Shown in pieces: positions 26,601 through 38,500 of a stretch of DNA of 64,000 nucleotides. The stretch covers positions 147,528,447-147,592,446 of the forward strand of contig CANTUZ010000001.1 of NCBI GenBank assembly GCA_947846985.1. Reading direction: 5' to 3'. The notes under the pieces were generated by a model that was given only the letters and a program-made list of their open reading frames with translations, made no database searches and had not been told where the DNA came from. Numbering within the stretch: position 1 is the stretch's first letter; every line of letters starts with the position of its first letter. The stretch is from Fratercula arctica (Eukaryota > Chordata > Aves > Charadriiformes > Alcidae). The translations under genes were made by a program, and so were the position numbers.

Positions 26601-28520
26601 CGAAAACAGACAGGCAAAATTTTTGACAGGCCTACTTCAAGATATTTAACCTCATAGTTGGGTTTTCTTGCATGGAGCTCAAGGAAACAGGACATTCTAC
26701 AATCTTCCTGTGTCAAGAGAAGGGCACAGGAGACATGCTTGAGCCGGTCAGTCTGTCTCTCTCATATAACAAACGTGCAAGGCTTCAAGTATTGGCTACT
26801 ACTTGGTGTGATAAAAGGGGCAACAACAGAAACAAGGTAAGATGTAAAAGTTGAAAGACACCTTACTTCTGCTCGGAACATTTTTTTTTGGTTGGAACAA
26901 GGCTGCAATACATCTTCTAAATTCTGTATACTGCTTTCTCCTAGCCTATAACAGTTATGAGCAACTATTTTCAGTTCAGATGAATAGCCTTTGAATAGCC
27001 TACAGTTTCTATAACACATTCTTCCTTATGTGACTTTGCAATAGCTCCACCTCACCACCATCAAAAAAAAAAAAAAAAAAGAAAAAAAGCAGGGCACCTT
27101 TTTTGTAAGTATTATTTTTGGATGGAGCAAAGGCATCTGGAAAAGGAAACTCCAGGAGTGGGACTCCAAGAGTTTGACACTTCTATGCCTTGGTGACAAG
27201 TTGGGACTTTTTGTAAGCAGAAAAATTGCCAAAGAATTGGAGATGAGATAGTAATGAGAAACTCCAGCACATGAGGAGAAATGTGTTTAAATGTGCCTGG
27301 AAACTGGAAATTGAGGACAAATCAGCAAAAAGAAAACATTGTGCATCTGTTCACTATTTGAGCAACATGACTTATCTTTCCCACTTACTACTTTTTCTTT
27401 TTTTGCCATTCTACTCTGGTAATTTCCAGACCTAGGACAGCAGTTTCCCTTGTCCACCATGAGCCCATGTATCTTCCTTGCTGTTAAAGGACCTGTAAGT
27501 CAGCTGGAGCTTTGCAATGGAACTGCTTAGAGCCATTTTCCTACCATGAGTACACCAAAAACACTTTAAAACTTCTAAACTCTAAAGCTGGGTTTCATTA
27601 CATCCCCAACTGAAACAAGGTGGTTTTAGAAAAAGAACTAAGAGTGAAACAGACTATAACAAAAGGGTATATATAAAGGTTTCCACTCCCACTATATGCT
27701 TGCAGAGCAAGCTGTGGGTCCTTATTCTTAGTAACGCAATTTTTAGTGGCCTTCTGGGCTAGAACAAAACTTACATATTTTCTCCTGAGCCCCAAAGAAC
27801 AGTCTCTCTTTCTGTCCTTTCTGAGAGCATGCCCATTCCTAACTCCACTCAAGAGACTCACTGTCTCTACATTTAACACTATGAATTCCCAGCTTGCTGT
27901 ATCTCAGTTCTCTCCTATCCCTACTTCACGCTATGGAAGCTTTTTCCTCTGGGCTTGCTCATTTGCTCTTGAAGCAGATACTATTGCTCACTCTATCCCA
28001 CAGGCTCCACCTGGCCTAGAGTGAAAAGGAGGCAAGAAAACAAATTGGCAGTTTTCATCCCCTATGTCCAGCTACTGCCCTTTTAAAAATGTTGTGTCAG
28101 GGATATTGCAAACCAACAAGATAGCATCCACTACCTTTGCCTTTAGTTCTTCACGGGTATCCCATTCTCTGGAAGGAAATATATCATCCTACTGCTCCTG
28201 TATACAAAAGGTGGGAACTCCTTCCAAAACTGCTCCGTTGGTCTGAGGTGATGAAGTAAAAAAAATATGCTCTCGCAGGGGGTTCAGGCTGGATGGTTAG
28301 GCAAATCTTTTAAACTAAGTATGTATTGAATTTATCAGCATGCCACATAAAGCTCATGTATTTGCTGTAAACTGTTGATATCAATAGATTAATAATAAAT
28401 ATGTCTGTCTGACAGGAAAATATGGTAAGTAAATTCATGGTCTTGTCCATCTGTTCCTCTGCTGTTTGTATATCTCCATATCATAGTATGCTTGTTTATA
28501 TTTCAGCTGCTTGTCACATG

Positions 28521-28549
28521 TACATATATATATATGAGATATATATATA
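28521..28549. repeat. TA microsatellite
   Basis: Short TA run interrupted by GAG, just upstream of the CpG island. Confidence 0.85.
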
Positions 28550-29407
28550 CAAGAGTTGTATGATGGCTTAGTTTGCACTCGTGTTCTTTTTCCCTTAAGT
28601 TCTATGCAGAAGTCTGTGAGCAAGCAAATACAGACTGTGAATACTCGTCGATCTGAACCAACCTCTCTTCCTGTTTGAGTGCTGTGCGTCCATTGCATTG
28701 GTGCACACGTGTGAGCACACAGGAAGCACACACGTCCTGGCAGATACAGGTGCTTACAGATACACGTGATAAAACTTTGCACAGTCTCACATGCATGTTT
28801 TCTCCACAGGCACACCACTGCACCGGAACGCTCCCATGCATATGTGGCTTCGGCTCCACCTTGGCGTGTGGCTCCCTGCTCTCCTGAGGCCGTGTACGCT
28901 GTGGTGCACACCACACCTTCTCCCGCTTCGTTTAATGGGCATGTGGTGAGGGCCACAGGACTCCCTACTCCGCAGAGTTTGGCCGGTTCTCTCAGGCCTG
29001 CAGCTGCGGGAACCATGTTGTTCCTCGGGCGCGCAGCTGCCCCTCTGGAAACGAAGCCAGGCTGCGGCCTTCCCAGTGACAGGGAGAGGCCTGAAAACGA
29101 AGGGTGCCAGCACCGAGGGAAAACCAGCCCGCAGAGCCGGCTGGCTGCCGGAGGAGGAGGCGCGGGGGCTCCGGCTGGCCCTTCCCGCCGGGGCGGGCCC
29201 CGCCAGGCCGCCCCTCAGCTTGCCCCGTCGCCAACGGCAACAATCCTGATCCGGAGGCGCTCGGCGCTCGATTGCGACGCCTGGTCTCCGACTCCCCCGC
29301 CCTCTCTCGCTCCGGCTGGGCGGGAGCGGGAGGGGAGCCGCCACCCTTCCTCTCGGCGCTGGATTAGTTGCGCCTACTAGGAACCAGAGTGTTTGTTGTG
29401 GGGAGGC

Positions 29408-29418
29408 AAAATGGCGGC
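29408..29418 (+). promoter_or_regulatory. YY1-type element overlapping the DCP1B start codon
   Basis: The bases AAAATGGCGGC match the extended YY1 consensus (AANATGGCGGC), with its ATG being the start codon itself. Sites in this orientation at the translation start are known in many TATA-less vertebrate promoters, where YY1 positions transcription initiation a short way upstream. Confidence 0.6.
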
Positions 29419-29569
29419 GGCGGTGGCCGGGGCTGGGGCCGCCCTGCTGGGCAAGGGGCTGGACATCAGCCTGGCGGCGCTGCAGCAGCACGACCCCTAC
29501 ATCAGCAGCATCGTGGACGTGGCCAGCCAGGTGGCGCTCTACACCTTCGGGCACCGCGCCAACGAGTGG
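29411..29569 (+). CDS. DCP1B: DCP1B coding exon 1
   Basis: 53 codons, ending in phase 0 at ANEW before a gtacgt donor. The exon is very GC-rich and encodes an Ala/Gly-rich leader (about 16 residues) followed by the first EVH1 helix and strands. The ATG has a strong context (A at -3, G at +4). An in-frame stop lies 33 nt upstream, and no other ATG occurs between that stop and this one. Confidence 0.96.
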
Positions 29570-32500
29570 GTACGTGCGGCCGCCCCCGCCCCGCACCCGG
29601 GAGGGGAGCGGAGGGGCGGGGCGACGAGAGGCCACGCCCACACTGTACTTTGGGGCGTGGCTTCGGGGAGGCCCCGCCCTGCCTCGGTGGGAAGAGGTGG
29701 GCGCCGCCGTGGCTGAGGTGTGAGGGCGGTGGTGAGGGGCTGCTTCGGCCTGGCCGGGTGTCCCAGGGTGCTCCTATTGTCCTCACCAAGCTGGGTGAGG
29801 GGTTGCGGCCGGCTCAGGGTCTCTGGGGAGTGTGAGAAACCCTGCGGTTTTGAAAGGCTTATGGGGTGGTAAAAGTTTTATCCTGCGGGGCACGGACTGG
29901 GGCTTAAGCCTCAGTTGGCCTCAGGGGCTCCTCTGCTACCGGAACATCTATAAGGGAACCAAAACGTGTATGCCAGAGTGTCGGAGTCACAACTACTAAA
30001 AAGGCTATTTAAGAGTTAAAAAGTTAATTAACTTGGGGAATCTTTTTGGTAATTTAACATTCTGGCTGCTTGTAGGTGTTTCTTGGTTTGCCATAATGGT
30101 GAGGCTCAGGGCCTGTGTCTGAAGAACCTGCGCCATCCACCTTTTGTGTGGTTTCCCCCTTGCCCCTCCTGAGCATCCCCCCCAAGAGGAAGTGCTGTTT
30201 GGAAAATCCTCTTCCGGACCCTGGCTTGTGCATGGCCCTCAGGCGTAGCAGAGTGTTCATCCAGTGTTTAGTCTCATGATGTTGAGCCTTTAGCCTTTTT
30301 GCATCTTGCCATAAAGCTTGGGTCAGCTGCAGGGTGACCTGTGCTAGCTGTACCCTCTCACCACCAGCTGATGAAGTTGGGTTTAGTTACTTTTTTCATG
30401 GCTTAGGTGAGAGAGGTGTAACTGATGGTATTGGTAAAATAGAGATAAAGAGAGGGCTCACTGATGGCTAGCAACACACTACCCTGGTTTCAACTTTCTT
30501 AACTTTCCTTTTCTTCAGGAGAAGACTGATGTGGAGGGAACGCTGTTTGTTTACACAAGGTGAGGATGTAATGTTTTAACGTCTGCAGGTGAAACCTGTG
30601 TATGTGGAAAAGCTAGCTCAGGTGGATTGTGGCTGAATGAAGTAAAATGCTCCTCCTTGTTCAAGGGTGAAAAGGAACTCAAATCGGCAGAGGCAAATGT
30701 GGGGAAGAAAACATTAGGAAGGAGACATCACCTTATATTTGGATAAGACTTCCAAATGTGATTTAAATCTCAGTATGAGTAATCCATAGAAATCTGTTAT
30801 GTTGTTTTAAATAGGATGTAGCGTTTGCAATTTAAAAGGTGTCTGAACAAAAAAACAATTAGTGAAATAAATAATGGTATTCCTTAAAGTAAGGGAATGG
30901 TAGAACTTACGAAGTATTGCATTCCCTACATAGGGAACTTTAATACTGCTTGTGTCTGATTATTCATTTTTCATGCATATTTCATTAAACGTTTTGGATG
31001 TTTTTAATGCTTTCTTTTAGCAGCAGCTCTGGTTATGGCTTTTCAGAACGTTGGTTACATCATTTATTCTAGCATGTGTCTTAGATCTGTTGTGAAGCCT
31101 GCCCTCCGTTTGGGTTTACACGTTAGTGCCCCAGCATTTCCCTGTGACTATTGTTAAAATCAGAAAATAAGACAGTAAGCAGATCTTGCTTTAGCTGCTG
31201 GGATGGGACACCAAAGCAGAAACTTTCTCCTTCAACATGTATTTTGATGGGGATCTGGTAGGAGACCTGAGAAAGCAAGAGAATGTTTTGAGAAGGCGAG
31301 AGATGTATGTATGAAGTGACAGGGAGGCCCAAGAGACTGTGAGCTTTGTGTGAAGTGGGAATGCTGGTTTTAATCTTTTGAGCTCTTTTGTACCAGCAGT
31401 GGAAATCGTCATGAGTAATTTTTCTAAGCTGCTATCAGGTAAGTGGAGATAAGATGCTGTTATAATTACCACCACAAGAGGAAAGAACTGGCCCTTAGTT
31501 GTACTAGCAGTAGGTGGAGGTGGCTAGTTGTGTACTGTGAAACAGAAGTAGTATTTCTCTGGTATGTTGTTTTTAACTAAAACTGACATGTAACCTGGCA
31601 CTTCTAGCATCTGGGATCTTTCACTGTTCTTGTTGTTGGCTGAGGAAGTTTCCATTTACAGCAGAGATTGCTATTCTGACTGCCCTATAGGCAACAGTGT
31701 GGAACAGGTTATGAGCTGTAAGCAACATCATACATTGCCCTCCATATGATTTTTAACTGTAATTTCCTATGACTTTGAACAAAGTCATAAAAGTCTTGTG
31801 GAAAAAACATTGCCAGCAGATCATATGTTGGAGATCGCTGGTGTTGCCTCTGTTGGTTCTCATTACTGTTGTGACAAATGTGACCGTTTTACTTCAGCTG
31901 ACCTACTTAACACCTATCTCAACTTTGCGAATTCTGACGAATGGTCAAAAAATCAGAATTCTGACTGGGTTAACACCGGTGGAAGTGGACTGGGTTTTTG
32001 TTTCTTTGTTTGTTTGTTGTGGGTTTTTTAAGTGAAGTACTGATTGTTGGAAGCAAGGATTCTTGTTAAAGGTTCCACTTTTGTTTAATTTTCTGTTGAC
32101 ACCAATCCACGCAGGTTCCTGTGCTTTGGATTTCGTAGAGAAATCCACCCACTAGCAATTACCAAAGATGGCACTTCTCCCACGTTTTTAGCCATCATCT
32201 TTTCCTTTATTGTCATACTTGGTTTGAAAGTAATATCACCTCTTAGAATTGTGATAGGTTTAACAGCTCACATTAATAAAAATTATCTAATTGACTTGAA
32301 GTGTAACCCCCATGAACAAGCATAATGATTTAGAGTTATGGAATGATTTGCGTTGGAAGGGACCTTTAGAGATCATCACGTCCAACCCCCTGCTGCAGGC
32401 AGGTACGTCTTTCACGAGATCAGATTTCTTAGAGCCCCATCCAGCCTGACCCTGAACACTTCCAATGATGGGGCATCCACAGCCGCTCTGGGCAACCTGT

Positions 32501-35500
32501 TCCAGTGTCTCACCACCCTCACTTTTGTTCTTATGCTTTAGATAATGTGGAAAATCCCATCTGGAATGACTGTCACTATCTGCAATTGTTAACCTGAGTG
32601 TTAAATATACTTGCTCTGGCCCATGACTGAATCGTTCTAATTGCTGTTTTCTACTCCAGCGAGGAGCTGTAGGGTAGGTGGTTGGATAACGTGATGCTTA
32701 TGGTCTGTAACATCTTGCCGGTTCAGAAGTTGTAGGCAACAGCTGAAGTGAAAACTGGACATGCAGATATGATTATGCTGTGACTAAATCATTGGACCTC
32801 AAATGGTAGTATCACAGATGTGTCATACTCTCTGGAGCTATTGTGAGACCAATGGTACTTCTCTTATTTCTCATACATAATGTAGAGTTTTGACATAATT
32901 AAAAGGATCACACGAAACACCGCAAGAGTCAATTGTTATTTCCTTGGCAACAAAATTAGATTTCTATAGTATCTCTTAAAAATAAAAAAAAAAAAACAAT
33001 TTTGGAGAACTATACAACAAAAAAATTTTAGTAATTTCTTTTTTTCCTTGACTTGGTATGATTTCTAATTGATGATTTTCAGATCGGCTTCTCCAAGGCA
33101 TGGCTTCACAATTATGAACAGACTGAGCATGGAAAATCGAACAGAACCTATTACTAAAGACCTCGATTTCCAGCTGCAGGACCCTTTTCTACTGTACAGA
33201 AATGCCAGATGTAAGTATGTGATATGTTGGGTTAAATACTGAAGAAGTCAGCTCTTCAGAGTCTGCTCTTGGCTAAGGCCGTCTAAGTAACTGCACTGCA
33301 GCTTTCAAGAGCTGAAACTAGATGGATAGCAGTTACAACTGAAGCAATACATTCTGCCTTTTGATGTGCTGAAAGAGAAGAGTCGCTCAGTGCTTCCTAA
33401 AATGCTACTTTTCTAAAGAAGGTATTAGAATGTGTTTAACAGTAGTGTCTTCATTTAACTGACAAATAGTAGACTTATGATCGTGTGCATGTGATGGGTG
33501 TAGAGACTTACAGAGATATTGTGTGTGTTCTGAATGTACCCCAGTCACTGTTGGGAAATCTCACCATAAAGCAGATCTACTGAGGGTTGGAGTAATCTTT
33601 GTAGTCTTGGTTTTCTGCATAAAAATAGACAAATGCAACCAATTCAAACGCTGTCTTCTGCTCCAGCTCCAAAATACTGTCTTTACAGCAAATTGGAAGG
33701 GAGGTTACTTCTAAACTGTTAAGGGTAACTCTTGACAACATAGTGTTGAGCCTAATTTAAACCCTGATGAAAAGACAAAGTTACTACTTTGGGCTCTGTG
33801 TCTATCTTACATGATTATCTTTATACAAGAATTAGTAAGTGTCAGGCAAACTCAGAAATAAGTGGAAGACATGAGAAAGCTGTACTTTCACATGCAGATA
33901 TACATACAGACTGTTACAATGTGGAATTATATGAGAACAAGCGGTTATAAATACACAGTTTATATCTGTACTTGGAAGCAGAGCTGTAGTGTGATCTATG
34001 CTTTGTGCTTGATGCATAAAAGCAGATTGCAAAAATGTTTTATGTAAACTGTGGCGCAGAAGTGTTCCCTCTGGATGAAGTAAAAGCAAAGGAAATTCAT
34101 GGCATGCAGAACAGCCCAGTTTCATAATCTGCTAGACCTTTTTACTTTGTAAACTTAATTTGGAGTTGGAAAGTATATCAAGGGGGAGTCCTGTTGTTCA
34201 CACACACTATGGGGTAGAAACAATTGAGAAATAACATTTTAAATATCCTAAATGAAACTTCTATTTTTGAGAGTATTTGATAGGCTGACAAAAAATTGAA
34301 ATTCCCAAAGAAATTGAAAGGAAATGCAGACATTTCCAGGCTATCCTAGGCTAGACCAGACATTAGGATTTTAAGTACCATGAGACTTATTTATCTGATC
34401 TGATTTTGACGAGTCTTTTTTATGTATATGTGATCTTTTTTATCTCATTTTGAAATTCTGTTTGGAGTTTATTTATGTATATACTAATATCTACTTTATG
34501 AAATCTGTTCTATTAATTTTTCATTTTTGTTGAATCAATTGATATAAAGAGTAATTAAAAGTTGTCATAACTCAATGCATACATGAGTTAAGACAGTCTT
34601 TAGTCTGAGTACTATACATAAACTGGGATTCATTTGGTTTTTTATTAGGAGAAAAATTGGAGGTTTTGGGGGGGTGTAAGCTGTTTGTTCACTAAGAGAT
34701 GTCAGAATTTTAGATTTGCAGGGTCTCAAATATAAGTACTAACATGTGCTTCTGAGCAGTGGGCCTGTGTTGAAATAACTTGTCCAGGGCTTTTTGGCCA
34801 ATTGTGCAACAGCAAAATGCAGAAGGCTTCTGTTCTAGGTTCTTCTGTCTAGACAATGGTTCTTTTAGGGTAGTTACTGCTGAACTGTGTTAGCACAGCA
34901 TCGAGGCCTTCTCTGTTTCTCACACTGCTTCATCACAAGGGAGTGCACAAGAATTTGGGAGGGGATGGAGCTGGGACAGCTGACGCCAGCTGACCAAAGG
35001 GATACCCCAGGACATATGACGTTGTGCTCAGCAATAAAAGCTGGGGGAAGGAGGAGGAAGGGGGGGATGTTTGGAGTTACAGCATTTGTCTTCCCAAGTA
35101 ACCATTACACGTGATGAAGCCCTGCTTTCCTGGAAATGGCTAAATATCTGCCTGCTGGTAGAAAGTAGTGAATAAATTCCTTACTTTGCTTTGCTTGTGT
35201 GCACAGCTTTGCTTTACGTATTAAACTGTCTTTATTCTCAACCCATGAGTTTTCTTACTTTTCCCCTTCTGATTCTCTCCCCGTCCCTCTGAGGGGAGGG
35301 AACAAGTGCTGTGTGGGGCTGAGCTGCCATCTGGGGTGAACCCACATCACCTACACTGACAATTTGCCAGTGGCAACATGAAAGTAATAACACATTTCTT
35401 TCAGTTTAGGATCTCTCAACCACAAGATCTGAGAGCTTCTTGAACTCGTGGCACTCTTTACTGTATCATTCCCTTGAGTGCAACCATGAAAAAAGAACTA

Positions 35501-38500
35501 ATAAGATCCCCAGCCAGTGCACTCCTGATTTTATAAAGTCATCTTCAGCCTTGGTCTGTGAGTCTGATTTTTACCATGGTTAGCTGTTTGATCTAACCAT
35601 GGGTAAATATGTATCTGTTACTTAACTTGAGAATTTGGTTGTCTGAGAGAAGATTAATGTTTGCTTTACTAAAAAAATCCACTAGTTTAGGATTCCAGTT
35701 AGTATCAGATGTGTTCCAGGTATAGGGATATGTTACCTCTATTATTTGTCTTCCTGAAATACTCTTACAAAGGCTTAATCATTAGTTCTTCAAGAAAACT
35801 GAAGGTCTTGGTACTTCAAAGGGAAAACTTTTTGTTTTCTCAGATTTTCATGGAAACGTCTATGTTTCCAGAGCAACCTGGCATTACAGACTCATAGAAG
35901 AAAAGTTATTTACCAACTCATTTGGCTTTTCCCGATTTTCTTTAGGTCCCTACAGATTGTTCACATGGTGATTTCTCCACTGGGATGCGGATACCTCTAG
36001 TCCTTTCTTCTTTACTGCGTATTTCGAAGCCTGTGCTACATAAAATAAAGGAACCTCTTTAACATTAAGTATCTGTTTTCACTAGGGTGTCATCCAAACA
36101 TCATTCTGAATATCCATCTTGAATTTTCTATATGAATATTTTCCTTGTGTTTTGCTTTATTATGCAAGTTGTCTTTATAATTTTTGCAAAACCAAGACTT
36201 CAGGCTTCTTCCTTATTAAATGGAGCTTTCATCCAAAACTGTTTTTTTTAGGCCCTAATCTTATAATATTATTTTTGTCTCCTGCTTCCAGATACTAACA
36301 AGGAGTACTCAGTAGTAGCTGTTTACTTGGCAAAACAGCAGCCAGTTTGGCAGTAATACTTAATAGTATCTGGAAACAAGTTATCTTTTTCTAACCTTTT
36401 GTTTGACTTGGTTACTTCTTACTCTTTTTTATACATATCTTCTTATTAGATATAACAAAACCTAGCAGTTTCCTCTGTTTTTCTAATTGATGTAGTTGCT
36501 TTCCCATATAACAGGACTTGCATTTGCGTTTTGTGACATTCACAAAAATACAAAAGCAAGCATTTGGAGGAATAAAGAAGTCCTGCCCAGTGTTTTTTTT
36601 CTTCCAATATTCTGAACGTTTGTTGAAACCAACTTGACTTCAGTACAGCTGAATATCTGTGGCTGGTCATATCACAAGTCTAAAATAAATGCTTTTGGCA
36701 GCAAAAGTTTTATGAATACTTAATATCAGAAAAGGAATATTTTGATCTGACTTTTTACTTTATTGGTTTTCATATTTCTTTTATTGTTCCGTATGATCTT
36801 GGTCTTCTGAAGTTGAAATACTGTCTAAACAGTTTGTTGCAGACACCTATATTCTAATTCCAGGACTTCTCAGGCTGGATTTGGGATCTGTGCCAGTTAA
36901 TGTTTGCACTGATCCGCTATTTCACAGAAAAGTTCAGTTTGGGAAATGTATTAGGCTAGAGCTAGAGTTATTCATTTCAAAGCCAGGAGGGAAGCTCAAA
37001 TTACAGTTTTTAATGCCAGCAAAAATTCTTGTTCTCCAAGAAACAGAATGTTTATGGATCAAATAGGTGCTTTCAGTGTGACCTTTAAACTTGCATAGTT
37101 GACTGCAATTGTAGGTACTTTCTCTCTGAGAGCAAGTAAGGCAGTAGTTCTGGTTTTGTTTAGATCATCTAATGATTTTAAGGGTTTTAAAAACTGTCCT
37201 GGGTTCTATATTTGAGTAACCTTAACTACGTAATTACATCTTTTTTCCTTAATCTTTGGTGATATTTGTTGTGAAAACCAATGTTTAGAGCCTGTTGCTT
37301 AAGGCTTGATGCTGATTAATATGAGATAGTTCAGAAGAAATGCATAACTGACAGTTATTGGTTACAATAACTTATTTTTCTCCTTTTAGCACTGATCAGC
37401 TATATAATAATTTGCTCGCAACTATTCCCCACTGTATATTGTACCAGGTGTATATGAGTGTATGCTGGGTCAGTGAATTATATCTTGAGTAGACTGATTT
37501 ATGATTTCATCACTAAGTACTCTTTTTTGTGTTTACAGGACACAGAGAATTTGGTGAATATTAAGTTGCGTATCTTAGAGCTAGCTTCACCTTGAGCATT
37601 TCAGCTGCCGGAAAAAGATCCAAAATAGTATGCGAATTATGATGATGATCTGATACAGGTTAAGTGTGTGCTTTTGTACTATAGAAAGTGGAGAAAGAAA
37701 CTGTGTGACAGATCAATAAATATTCTGTGTCTGACTATATTCTCTACCTATTTGGGCGTAGAAGTTACTTTTCATTTCTGTGCCATAATTGTAGGAAGGC
37801 CTTTGATCACGTCATTTCCTAGGCTTGAAACTGAATGAAGCCTCCTAGTCAGATGTGGCATATTCTACCGAATTTGATTGTAGAGATTCAGGGAGTGGTA
37901 CAGAAGCAGGCCAGACGTGCCTGGTTTTGGTAAAACTGTCTAGAGACATGTGATACATACATAACCTCATGCTAATTTCAGTTGTCCAGTTTAACTTGCC
38001 ACCATATGTCTATCAGAACCCTGAAAATTTAGTAGTATTTTCCCACATTCCCACACTGCAAAAAACATCAAGTAGATGAGATGGGGTGAGAGAGAAGTTT
38101 GCCATCTGTCTGAAGAAGTAGCCTAAGTTTTGTTTTTCCTTTGGGGATAGGTTACCTGTAGGTCATAATTATTTATGTATGAAAAACTTTCCAAATATAT
38201 ACATAGGGGTAAGTGATTGTAAAATGTTTAGGAAAAGATGATGGCATGTATTTTTCTCAAACTATTGTTTTTCATGCTTAAATTCTACGTTAAAGCATCC
38301 TAGAGCCCTCTTAAAAAGGGCAGTCATCTTCTTGGAGACTGTGGCTCATTTCAGTTCCCTCTTCTAATTAAATACGTCCTGGTAAAAAATACTAAATGGA
38401 TAACAAGTGTCCCACTTCTGTAGGCATTTCTGAAGACCCATTGACCCTGCAAGTAACATTTCTCTTGTAAAAAACATCTTAGTTTGAAGACTATTAGAAG

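Larger units (their letters stand above)
21206..28969. other. 7.8-kb region upstream of the CpG island without genes
   Basis: AT-rich unique sequence. 24880-25440 is noticeably richer in G+C but without a recognisable element. Contains the tandem duplication at 23632-23663, A-rich runs at 22825-22880 and 27062-27088, and a TA run at 28521-28549. Confidence 0.5.
28970..29800. promoter_or_regulatory. DCP1B: CpG-island promoter of DCP1B
   Basis: Abrupt rise in G+C and CpG density compared with AT-rich flanks on both sides. The island spans upstream DNA, exon 1 and the start of intron 1. I see no TATA box at the expected distance. GC boxes are visible, for example around 29190-29199 and 29614-29622. 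This is the usual architecture of a broad, constitutively active housekeeping promoter, which fits a decapping co-factor. The transcription start is probably within about 100 nt upstream of the ATG at 29411. Confidence 0.85.

Noticed and set aside
28766..29380. 204-codon + strand frame upstream of DCP1B
   Set aside because: Also a product of CpG-island composition; no recognisable domain, and it ends before the DCP1B start in another frame.
28435..29641. Long minus-strand frames (193 and 284 codons) over the CpG island
   Set aside because: Stop-poor because of GC richness; Arg/Pro/Gly-rich, no domain, and antisense to the well-supported DCP1B exon 1.
29393..29716. DCP1B start at the TTG at 29393 and continuation past 29569
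   Set aside because: The family starts at the ATG encoding MAA, and the frame past ANEW is intron (gtacgt donor), with EKTDVEG found at 30519.
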